Origin: LSUCC0057 sp048549915
Lineage (GTDB): Bacteria; Pseudomonadota; Gammaproteobacteria; Pseudomonadales; Porticoccaceae
Length of the DNA: 47,975 nucleotides
NCBI GenBank assembly: GCA_048549915.1
Contig: JBLYYE010000006.1
Coordinates: 1 to 47,975, forward strand
Direction of reading: 5' to 3'
Shown here piece by piece: positions 41,734-47,975 of this stretch; position 1 is the stretch's first letter, and every line of letters starts with the position of its first letter. The notes under the pieces were generated by a model. That model was not told the DNA's origin. It did not search any database and saw only the letters and a program-made list of their open reading frames with translations. A program made the position numbers and the translations under genes.

Positions 41734-42794
41734 CAGGCACTCTCTTGTATTGAAGGCAGTTCGTCCAGTGGCCAGCGCGGGCGCACCTCTACGGCCAAGT
41801 CCAAATGATTGTTGGCTGCAACATCCAATGAGGCTGCCGCCAATCTCCTCCAGCCAGCATAAGCAATCATCGCGCCATTATCAGTACAAAATTCTTGACG
41901 AGCATAAAATAACTCGCTATCGACCTTAGCCAAAGCTGTCGACAATACCTCGCGCAACGTCTTATTGGCAGACACTCCACCGGCGATAACCAATCTGCGC
42001 ATACCGGCTTGCACAAGAGCGCGACGGCATTTTATCGCCAGCGTTTCGGCGACCGCAAGCTCAAAACCAGCCGCTATATCTGCCATCACAGGGCGGCTCG
42101 GCAGTGGTGCTGTGCCGCGCTCAGCCGCGATCAGATTGCGCGCAAAAGTCTTCAAACCGGAGAAGCTAAAATCTAGCCCTGGGCGATCGGTCATCGGCCG
42201 CGGAAAACGAAACTTAAGAGCATCGCCAGTCTCTGCAAGCGCGGCTAAGTTCGGCCCTCCGGGGTAGTCCAAATCGAGCAGCTTGGCAGTTTTATCGAAT
42301 GCTTCACCGGCCGCATCGTCAACTGACTCACCGAGTGTTTGGTAGCGCCCTACCCCCTCGACCGCCACTAACTGAGTGTGACCGCCAGATACTAGCAGGG
42401 CCACAAATGGAAATGCTGGCGGATTGCTCTCCAACATAGGTGCGAGCAGATGGCCCTCCATATGGTGAACACCAATGGCCGGAATATCCAACGACCAAGC
42501 TAGCGATTTTGCAAAAGAGGCCCCAACCAATAGCGCGCCCATTAAACCCGGCCCCGCGGTATAAGCGATGCCCTCGAGATCACCGCAAGCCACTTCTGCT
42601 TTTGCAAAAAGCTGTTCAAGCAGCGGCAACAGTTTGCGCGCATGGTCGCGCGAGGCGAGCTCTGGAACCACTCCGCCAAAATCCTTGTGCAGTTTGACCT
42701 GAGAGTAAATATTGTGTGCCAGCAAACCACGCTGGCTGCAATACAGCGCCAGTCCAGTCTCATCGCAGGAACTCTCTATGCCCAATACCAACAT
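41733..42794 (-). CDS. tsaD: tRNA N6-threonylcarbamoyladenosine synthase, TsaD
   Basis: 353 residues. ASKHA-fold protein transferring the threonylcarbamoyl group to A37 of ANN-reading tRNAs. LGIESSCDETGLALY at the start, YTAGPGLMGALLVGAS, the iron-binding HHMEGHL motif, VSGGHTQL, and IAGGVSANKTLR near the end, with a final catalytic-site Asp region FCTDNGAMIAYAG. Divergent from rpsU; promoter at 42827-42855. Confidence 0.98.
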   Translation of the reverse strand: MLVLGIESSCDETGLALYCSQRGLLAHNIYSQVKLHKDFGGVVPELASRDHARKLLPLLEQLFAKAEVACGDLEGIAYTAGPGLMGALLVGASFAKSLAWSLDIPAIGVHHMEGHLLAPMLESNPPAFPFVALLVSGGHTQLVAVEGVGRYQTLGESVDDAAGEAFDKTAKLLDLDYPGGPNLAALAETGDALKFRFPRPMTDRPGLDFSFSGLKTFARNLIAAERGTAPLPSRPVMADIAAGFELAVAETLAIKCRRALVQAGMRRLVIAGGVSANKTLREVLSTALAKVDSELFYARQEFCTDNGAMIAYAGWRRLAAASLDVAANNHLDLAVEVRPRWPLDELPSIQESA

Positions 42795-42826
42795 CTACCA
42801 TCTCTTAATCGTAAAAAAGGGGCGCT

Positions 42827-42855
42827 AATATAGCCGTTTTCAGGCCCCACGCCAA
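42827..42855 (-). promoter_or_regulatory. Sigma70 promoter candidate for tsaD
   Basis: Minus strand: TTGGCG (42855-42850), 17-base spacer, TATATT (42832-42827). Matches 4/6 and 5/6 to consensus, with ideal spacing, ~30 bases upstream of the tsaD ATG. Confidence 0.6.
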
Positions 42856-42870
42856 AGCGGCGATAGAGGT

Positions 42871-42899
42871 TTGCATCGCACCCCGGTTACCCCTATAAT
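42871..42899 (+). promoter_or_regulatory. Sigma70 promoter for rpsU-yqeY-dnaG-rpoD
   Basis: TTGCAT (42871-42876), 17-base spacer, TATAAT (42894-42899). Perfect -10 and 4/6 -35 with ideal spacing, giving a transcript start near 42906 and a leader of about 80 bases to rpsU. The -35 boxes of this promoter and the tsaD promoter are 15 bases apart, back to back. Confidence 0.8.
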
Positions 42900-42938
42900 T
42901 CGCGCCCTGATTGGCGAGCCAACGGCACGCCTGCGGTA

Positions 42939-42954
42939 ACAGCTAACTAGCTGT
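42939..42954 (+). promoter_or_regulatory. Hairpin in the rpsU leader
   Basis: ACAGCT-AACT-AGCTGT: a perfect 6-bp stem with a 4-base loop, ending 18 bases before the AGGA ribosome binding site (42973-42976). May influence translation or stability of the rpsU message; no T-run, so not a terminator. Confidence 0.4.
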
Positions 42955-42985
42955 ATGACACTTTACAACAATAGGATTGCTATTA

Positions 42986-43201
42986 ATGCCCAGCGTTCGC
43001 GTAAAAGAAAACGAGCCCTTCGACGTAGCACTGCGTCGCTTCAAACGCTCATGTGAAAAAGCCGGTATTCTCGCCAAAGTTCGCAGCGAAGAGTTTTACG
43101 AGAAACCCACTTGGGAGCGCAAGCGCAAAGCTGCCGCTGCTGTTAAGCGCAATCAGAAGAAAGTTTCGCGCGAATCACGCAAGTTTACTCGCCTCTACTG
43201 A
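42986..43201 (+). CDS. rpsU: 30S ribosomal protein S21
   Basis: 71 residues starting MPSVRVKENEPFDVALRRFK (start ATG 42986 with AGGA nine bases upstream; an in-frame ATG nine bases earlier is discarded). The basic C-terminus KKVSRESRKFTRLY is typical of S21. The protein takes part in initiation on the 30S platform. First gene of the rpsU-yqeY-dnaG-rpoD macromolecular synthesis operon; a hairpin terminator/attenuator follows. Confidence 0.98.
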   Translation: MPSVRVKENEPFDVALRRFKRSCEKAGILAKVRSEEFYEKPTWERKRKAAAAVKRNQKKVSRESRKFTRLY

Positions 43202-43254
43202 GAGTTTTGGGCTTAGCATAGCTGCTACCACCCTCTTAGAAGTGATGACCAAAG

Positions 43255-43274
43255 AGCGCCATGTGGCGCTTTTT
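43255..43274 (+). terminator. Intrinsic terminator/attenuator after rpsU
   Basis: AGCGCC-ATGT-GGCGCT (43255-43270) followed by TTTT. In E. coli an attenuating terminator lies in the same place between rpsU and dnaG, letting S21 be made in excess of primase and sigma. Here it lies before yqeY. Confidence 0.8.
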
Positions 43275-43331
43275 GTGTTTCTATAGCGTTTTAATTGAGC
43301 AGCACCAATTAGTGCATTGAAAGGAAAACTT

Positions 43332-43781
43332 ATGACTAGCCCACTAAAAGCCGAACTGACCCAAGCCATGAAAGATGCCATGCGCGCCAAAGACAAGCAG
43401 CGCTTGGGTACTATCCGTCTGGTTTTGGCTGATATTAACCGTATCGAGGTAGACGAGCGCACCGAACTCGAAGACTCTCGAGTTCTCGCTGTATTGGACA
43501 AAATGGTCAAGCAGAGACGCGACTCTATTGCACAATACCAAGATGCCGGCCGCACCGAGCTGGCTGAAATCGAACAGGCTGAAATTGAAGTGATTCAGAG
43601 CTTCCTTCCGCAGCCGTTGAGCGACGTCGAAATAGACCAACTCATTGCCGATGCCATCTCATCGACAGGCGCCAGCTCAATGCAGCAAATGGGTGCGGTA
43701 ATGGCCATAGTTAAACCGCAAATCCAAGGCCGAGCTGACGCCGGCGCAGTGAGCGGCCGTGTAAAAAAAGCGCTGAGCTAA
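43332..43781 (+). CDS. yqeY: GatB/YqeY domain protein
   Basis: 149 residues. MTSPLKAELTQAMKDAMRAKDKQRL at the start, then KMVKQRRDSIAQYQDAGRTELAEIEQAEIEVIQSFLPQPLSDVE, and final QGRADAGAVSGRVKKAL: the YqeY form of the C-terminal tRNA-binding domain of GatB. Suspected tRNA-associated function; no enzyme activity established. Start ATG 43332 has AAGGA at good spacing; an in-frame ATG 15 bases earlier is less likely. 23 bases before dnaG. Confidence 0.93.
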   Translation: MTSPLKAELTQAMKDAMRAKDKQRLGTIRLVLADINRIEVDERTELEDSRVLAVLDKMVKQRRDSIAQYQDAGRTELAEIEQAEIEVIQSFLPQPLSDVEIDQLIADAISSTGASSMQQMGAVMAIVKPQIQGRADAGAVSGRVKKALS

Positions 43782-43804
43782 GCCGGCTTTACGAGAGCTA
43801 GCAG

Positions 43805-45805
43805 ATGGCAGGCAGAATTCCGCAAACCTTTATCGACGACTTGCTCGACCGCAGTGATATTGTTGATATTGTTAGCTCGCGTATCGATCTAAAAAAAGCG
43901 GGCAAGAGTTATAAGGCCTGCTGTCCGTTTCACGACGAAAAAACACCCTCTTTCACAGTTGCACAAGACAAACAGTTTTACTACTGCTTCGGCTGTGGTG
44001 CCGGAGGGAATGCTCTCGGCTTTGTTATGGCGTTTGATCGCGTCGATTTCGTCACCGCCATCGAGATGATGGCAGGCAATGCCGGGCTGGAGATCCCCCG
44101 CGAAGCGGTGCGCGACAGCGTAAAAGTTGAGCGTAAAGCCAATCTCTACGACACCCTAGAGCAGTCACAAACCTACTTTCGTCAACAACTCAAACAGCAC
44201 AAGGCCGCCAGTGCTGCCGTGGATTACCTTAAAGGTCGCGGGCTAACAGGCAAAATAGCCCAGCAATTTGGCATCGGTTATGCACCACCGGGCTGGGACA
44301 ATCTGCTCAAAGCCGTAGGCGCGGCTAACAGCGAGAAAGTTAAGCTGCTCGATGAGGGCGGCATGCTGGTGACCAAGCCAGAAGAAAATAAACAATACGA
44401 TCGTTTCCGCCACCGCATCACCTTCCCTATCCGCGACCAGCGCGGCCGCACTATCGGCTTTGGTGGCCGGGTGCTCGACGACAGCACACCCAAGTATCTC
44501 AACTCACCAGAGACGCCCGTTTTCCACAAAGGCCGCGAGCTCTACGGGCTCTATGAAGCGCGCCAACAGCTCAACAACATCCATCAGTTAATCATGGTTG
44601 AGGGGTATATGGATGTCATCGCGCTGGCTCAGTTCGGCATCCATAACGCTGTCGCCACACTGGGCACCGCGCTGACCGCAGACCACCTGCACAAGTTATT
44701 TCGCTATACCTCGGAGTTGGTCTTCTGTTTTGATGGTGACAAAGCGGGGCGCCGCGCCGCCGAACGCTCCCTAGAGGTAGCACTGCCACAGATGCGCGAC
44801 GGAGTAAGCTGTCGCTTTCTTTTTTTAGACGAAGGTGAGGATCCCGATACCCTGGTACGCAAAATTGGCCCGGAAGGATTTAATCGCCAAGTTAGCAGCG
44901 CACAACCACTGTCGGAGTTCCTCTTTGACCAACTCAGTGATGGTATTGATAGCCGCTCTGCTGATGGCAAAGCGCGCCTGGCCAAAACCGCAGCGCCGGC
45001 CATTAACAGTATTCCACAAGGGGTTTTCCGTCAGCTGCTGTTAGCTGAATTGGCCGAGCGCACCGGCATTAGCGCAGACCAACTCAAAGAGTATGTAGCC
45101 AGCCATCAGCCCGCCGGCCAGCGTCGCAATTCCGCACCGACTCCCGCCTCAGAAAATATCGCCCAAACCGGGCAACCGATGGAGCTACCGCCCGAATACA
45201 GCGCTCATTTAGAGAGCGACCCCTACGCCAATTTTGCGCCGCAAGAGGACTACCCTGATGACGATCAAGGTGCCATCTCCGGCGACCAGCGGCGCCGCAA
45301 ACTGCGCTTATCCAACGCACAGTTTTTAACTGCATTGCTAATCAACCACCCTCAGCTAGCAGAGCAGGTGGTAGAGCGCGAACTCATGCAACAGAGTGCC
45401 GACCCTGAGCTAAAACTTTTTTTGCGGGTACTCAAAGTGGTGGAGAGCAACCCGCAATATAAGCCGTCCAACATTATTGCTTACTGGATGGGCAGACACG
45501 GCGCTGGCGACGAGACAGAACAGCTAAAAAAGCTCGCAGCGATGGAGTTACTGCAGCCCACCAAACTGAGCGGCCGCGACGACGACCAAGAGTTTGCCGA
45601 CGCACTCCGCCATCTCCAGCAACAACTGATGCGCAGCCAGCCTACCGCCCAGCAAATTGAGCATTTACTGGGCATCGAAAAAGCCAGCGAAGCGAATATT
45701 AAACAGCTCCACAAGCTGTGGCTGCATTTGTCCCACTCAGATATCGACCAGCAGTTAAAAAGCAAAATAAAACAGTATCTTGCACAGCAGCGAGAGCAAA
45801 AATAA
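43805..45805 (+). CDS. dnaG: DNA primase
   Basis: 666 residues. Makes RNA primers at the replication fork. Zinc finger at the N-terminus (CCPFHDEKTPSF ... YYCFGCGAGGNAL); RNA polymerase core with TOPRIM (LIMVEGYMDVIALAQFG, ~260; and FCFDGDKAGRRAAERSLEVA); then a ~100-residue acidic/proline linker and a C-terminal helicase-interaction domain (from LRLSNAQFLTALLINHP). Length is greater than E. coli (581), mostly from the linker and tail. Lies between yqeY and rpoD. Confidence 0.98.
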   Translation: MAGRIPQTFIDDLLDRSDIVDIVSSRIDLKKAGKSYKACCPFHDEKTPSFTVAQDKQFYYCFGCGAGGNALGFVMAFDRVDFVTAIEMMAGNAGLEIPREAVRDSVKVERKANLYDTLEQSQTYFRQQLKQHKAASAAVDYLKGRGLTGKIAQQFGIGYAPPGWDNLLKAVGAANSEKVKLLDEGGMLVTKPEENKQYDRFRHRITFPIRDQRGRTIGFGGRVLDDSTPKYLNSPETPVFHKGRELYGLYEARQQLNNIHQLIMVEGYMDVIALAQFGIHNAVATLGTALTADHLHKLFRYTSELVFCFDGDKAGRRAAERSLEVALPQMRDGVSCRFLFLDEGEDPDTLVRKIGPEGFNRQVSSAQPLSEFLFDQLSDGIDSRSADGKARLAKTAAPAINSIPQGVFRQLLLAELAERTGISADQLKEYVASHQPAGQRRNSAPTPASENIAQTGQPMELPPEYSAHLESDPYANFAPQEDYPDDDQGAISGDQRRRKLRLSNAQFLTALLINHPQLAEQVVERELMQQSADPELKLFLRVLKVVESNPQYKPSNIIAYWMGRHGAGDETEQLKKLAAMELLQPTKLSGRDDDQEFADALRHLQQQLMRSQPTAQQIEHLLGIEKASEANIKQLHKLWLHLSHSDIDQQLKSKIKQYLAQQREQK

Positions 45806-45828
45806 CCGGCCATAACAGAGCGCCGCAG

Positions 45829-45857
45829 TGGGCAATAGCGGTTTTATTGAGTATAAT
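45829..45857 (+). promoter_or_regulatory. Sigma70 promoter candidate for rpoD
   Basis: TGGGCA (45829-45834), 17-base spacer, TATAAT (45852-45857) in the 90-base gap between dnaG and rpoD; matches 4/6 and 6/6. It would give rpoD its own transcript in addition to read-through from the operon promoter. Confidence 0.6.
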
Positions 45858-45895
45858 CCACCCCCTAAATACGACAGCTAACTGAACGATTCCCT

Positions 45896-47737
45896 ATGAG
45901 CGACACTACAAGCCAACAGCAATCTGGAATTAAAGACCTGATTGCTAAAGGACGCGAACAAGGCTACCTCACCTACGCCGAAGTCAATGACCATCTACCC
46001 GAAGATATTGCCGACCCCGAACAGGTTGAAGATATCATTCAGATGATCAATGACATGGGCATCACGGTGTTTGAGACAGCACCCGATGCTGAGACGCTGC
46101 TAATGCTCTCTGGCGATAACACGCCCGATGAAGTAGCCGCCGCTGAAGCCGCCGCTGCTCTGGCCTCAGTTGAATCTGAACAACATCGCACCACCGACCC
46201 TGTGCGCATGTACATGCGTGAAATGGGTTCAGTAGAACTGCTCACCCGCGAGGGCGAGATAGAGATTGCCAAACGCATTGAAGAAGGCATCCGCGAGTTG
46301 ATGGCTGCCGTGGCAGACTGGCCAACCGCGGTTGGTGCTGTGCTCGCCGAATACGACCTTGTCGAACAGGGAGAGCGCAAGCTAACCGACCTGATTGCCG
46401 GCTACCTAGACCCTGTCGAACATGTCCCCTCCGCCCTTGCCCAACAACAAGCTGCTGAAGCTGCTCGCGCTGAAAATGGCGATGACGCAGAAGAAGAAGA
46501 GGAAGAAGGCGAAGAGCACGAGGGTGGCCTTGATCCCGAAGAGGCCAAGGAACGCTTTGAAGCCATTCGCAAACAACATGAAAAAACCATGCGCTCCATC
46601 AGCCGAAACGGACGCGACTCTGCCGCAGCTGAGAAAAACATGGTCGAGCTGGCCGAGCTGTTCAAATACCTCAAGCTCACGCCGCGCCAATTTGATCCGC
46701 TAATTGCCGCCGTGCGCAAGGCCATTGAATTAGTGCGCAGCGAAGAAAAAAATATTATGTCGCTGTGTATTCGCTACGCGAAAATGCCGCGCGCGGACTT
46801 CATTAAGCTTTACCCTGGTAATGAGACTGATCCCAAGTGGCTCGACGCTATGATGCGCAAGAAAACGGCCTGGGCACCCAAGCTTGAACGCCACGCAGAA
46901 GAGATCCAGCGATCACAGCGCAAGTTGGCACAACTCTGCGATCAGAGCGGGCTATCTATCACACAAATCAAAGATATCAACCGCCGTATGTCTATCGGTG
47001 AAGCGATGGCCCGGCGCGCCAAAAAAGAGATGGTCGAAGCTAACCTGCGCTTGGTTATCTCGATAGCTAAAAAGTATACTAACCGCGGTTTGCAGTTTCT
47101 TGACCTTATTCAAGAGGGCAACATTGGTCTGATGAAAGCGGTCGACAAATTCGAATACCGTCGCGGTTACAAGTTCTCGACCTATGCCACCTGGTGGATT
47201 CGCCAAGCGATCACGCGCTCAATTGCGGATCAGGCGCGAACTATTCGTATCCCCGTGCACATGATCGAAACCATTAACAAGTTGAACCGTATCTCTCGCC
47301 AAATGCTTCAAGAGATGGGACGTGAACCCACTCCGGAAGAACTTGCCGAGCGTATGGAGATGCCTGAAGACAAGATTCGCAAAGTACTCAAAATTGCCAA
47401 AGAGCCCATCTCTATGGAGACGCCGATTGGTGAAGACGAAGATGCCAGCATCGGTGATTTGATCGAAGATACTACTATCGCACTGCCAATCGATGAAGCG
47501 ACTAAGCAGAATCTTACCGACAGTACCCGCGAAGTTCTCGGCAGCCTCACGGCCCGAGAAGCTAAAGTGCTGCGCATGCGTTTTGGTATTGATATGAACA
47601 CCGATCACACGCTTGAAGAGGTCGGCAAGCAGTTTGATGTCACCCGAGAGCGAATCCGGCAGATCGAAGCAAAAGCGTTGCGCAAATTGCGTCACCCTAC
47701 CCGCTCAGATCATCTGCGAAGCTTCATAGACGAGTAA
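45896..47737 (+). CDS. rpoD: RNA polymerase sigma factor RpoD (sigma70)
   Basis: 613 residues, as in E. coli sigma70. Region 1.1 at the N-terminus (KDLIAKGREQGYLTYAEVND); region 1.2 RMYMREMGSVELLTREGEIEIA; a non-conserved acidic insert including DDAEEEEEEGEEHEGG; core regions 2.1-2.4 with NLRLVISIAKKYTNRGLQFLDLIQEGNIG and YKFSTYATWWIRQAITRSIADQARTIRIP; region 3; region 4.2 DVTRERIRQIEAKALRKLRHPTR, which contacts the -35 box. Housekeeping sigma factor. A terminator-like hairpin follows. Confidence 0.99.
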   Translation: MSDTTSQQQSGIKDLIAKGREQGYLTYAEVNDHLPEDIADPEQVEDIIQMINDMGITVFETAPDAETLLMLSGDNTPDEVAAAEAAAALASVESEQHRTTDPVRMYMREMGSVELLTREGEIEIAKRIEEGIRELMAAVADWPTAVGAVLAEYDLVEQGERKLTDLIAGYLDPVEHVPSALAQQQAAEAARAENGDDAEEEEEEGEEHEGGLDPEEAKERFEAIRKQHEKTMRSISRNGRDSAAAEKNMVELAELFKYLKLTPRQFDPLIAAVRKAIELVRSEEKNIMSLCIRYAKMPRADFIKLYPGNETDPKWLDAMMRKKTAWAPKLERHAEEIQRSQRKLAQLCDQSGLSITQIKDINRRMSIGEAMARRAKKEMVEANLRLVISIAKKYTNRGLQFLDLIQEGNIGLMKAVDKFEYRRGYKFSTYATWWIRQAITRSIADQARTIRIPVHMIETINKLNRISRQMLQEMGREPTPEELAERMEMPEDKIRKVLKIAKEPISMETPIGEDEDASIGDLIEDTTIALPIDEATKQNLTDSTREVLGSLTAREAKVLRMRFGIDMNTDHTLEEVGKQFDVTRERIRQIEAKALRKLRHPTRSDHLRSFIDE

Positions 47738-47749
47738 TATTCGAGTATC

Positions 47750-47785
47750 ATGCCGCCTGTTCACATTGAAGTGAGCTGGCGGTAT
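47750..47785 (+). other. Strong stem-loop just after rpoD
   Basis: 15-bp imperfect stem (47750-47764 with 47771-47785; one mismatch and two G-T pairs) around a 6-base loop ATTGAA, beginning 12 bases after the rpoD stop. There is no T-run after it, so it is more likely an mRNA-protecting hairpin than a terminator by itself. Confidence 0.6.
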
Positions 47786-47810
47786 GTATGCCGGTCAAAA
47801 ATAACAGAAA

Positions 47811-47876
47811 CTGCGTTATCTGTGTCGAATAAAAAGTTAGCGATTAAACGACACCAGTTTTAACGCAGATTTTTTT
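47811..47876 (+). terminator. Probable rpoD operon terminator
   Basis: CTGCGTTA (47811-47818) pairs with TAACGCAG (47861-47868), and GTGTCG (47822-47827) with CGACAC (47849-47854), with an internal bulge and a ~21-base A/T-rich loop; followed by T7 (47870-47876). The long loop lowers confidence but the stem plus T-run is typical of an intrinsic terminator. Confidence 0.6.
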
Positions 47877-47970
47877 GCCAGCTAACTAGGCGCACAAACA
47901 AGGAGCAAAGAAGCGTACATTGAGTACGTGACTGCGCGACGAGTGTAGTGCAACAACGTTAGATGGCAAA
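47874..47970. repeat. Imperfect palindromic element, ~97 bases
   Basis: Arms TTTGCCAGCTAAC (47874-47886) and GTTAGATGGCAAA (47958-47970), 13 bp with one mismatch. Nested inside are GCAC (47892-47895) with GTGC (47948-47951) and a 5-bp hairpin CGTAC-ATTGA-GTACG. Such nested, imperfect pairing is unlike a coding or tRNA sequence. Its end is close to the window edge, so a continuing repeat or gene to the right cannot be judged. Could be a dispersed intergenic repeat of this lineage; an integron attC site was considered (the right arm fits GTTRRRY, the left arm does not fit RYYYAAC). Confidence 0.55.
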
Positions 47971-47975
47971 CAAGC

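Noticed and set aside
47874..47975. tRNA or integron attC at the right edge
   Set aside because: No cloverleaf, no T-loop GTTCRA; only the right arm fits the attC core, and no integrase or cassette is present. Reported as an unclassified palindrome instead.
1..47975. CRISPR array, phage, transposon, toxin-antitoxin or defence cluster
   Set aside because: No regularly spaced repeats, transposase, integrase, Cas, restriction enzyme or toxin motifs were found in any coding frame or gap.

Overview
The window is a stretch of housekeeping chromosome from a gammaproteobacterium, most likely of the Pseudomonadales/Cellvibrionales group. Evidence: a fused TyrA-AroA enzyme in a gyrA-pheA-tyrA/aroA-cmk-rpsA-ihfB string, the trio ubiG-mupP-yciK, an scpA-scpB-rluB operon, smc-zipA-ligA, a complete System I cytochrome c maturation operon (ccmABCDEFGHI), an Anr/Fnr regulator with all cluster cysteines, and tsaD divergent from rpsU-yqeY-dnaG-rpoD. 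This is close to Pseudomonas gene order, but serC and hisC are missing from the aromatic string and plsY from the tsaD-folB string. By eye the base composition is moderate and even, with no sign of an integrated phage, transposon or island.

Layout. 1-2863 (minus): the start of a glutamine-synthetase-family gene, a TPR-sulfotransferase and a ComEA-like DNA-binding protein. 2985-11951 (minus): ihfB, rpsA, cmk, tyrA-aroA, pheA, gyrA. 12226-15778 (plus): MTA/SAH deaminase-like hydrolase, ubiG, mupP, yciK. 15775-19062 (minus): rluB, scpB, scpA, yciO. 19221-22852 (plus): a VC0807-like membrane protein, yciI-like, a coiled-coil membrane protein, a secreted cyclophilin, an unusual PdxJ and a TrmH-type methyltransferase. 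22849-30770 (minus): MFS transporter, a small membrane protein, ligA, zipA, smc. 30904-38736 (minus): arfB, the ccm operon (ccmI back to ccmA) and a small acidic protein. 38979-40856 (plus): anr/fnr and cca. 40862-42794 (minus): folK, folB, tsaD. 42986-47737 (plus): rpsU, yqeY, dnaG, rpoD. 47738-47975 holds two hairpins, one a terminator, and the end of an imperfect palindromic element.

Functional links. SMC and both kleisin partners (ScpA, ScpB) are present, implying SMC-ScpAB condensin. The Ccm operon lies next to an oxygen-sensing Anr/Fnr regulator, which fits respiratory control of cytochrome c, although no convincing FNR box was found. The macromolecular synthesis operon has readable sigma70 promoters, an attenuator-like hairpin after rpsU and a further promoter before rpoD.

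No clearly new multi-gene system is visible. The most interesting items are local: a Bacteroidetes-like PdxJ, a CCA-adding enzyme that has lost its HD site and has Glu for the first catalytic Asp, a possible switching leader on rpsA, a CcmG with CFAC in place of CPxC, and a structured palindrome at the right edge. No gene-free stretch exceeds 300 bases.
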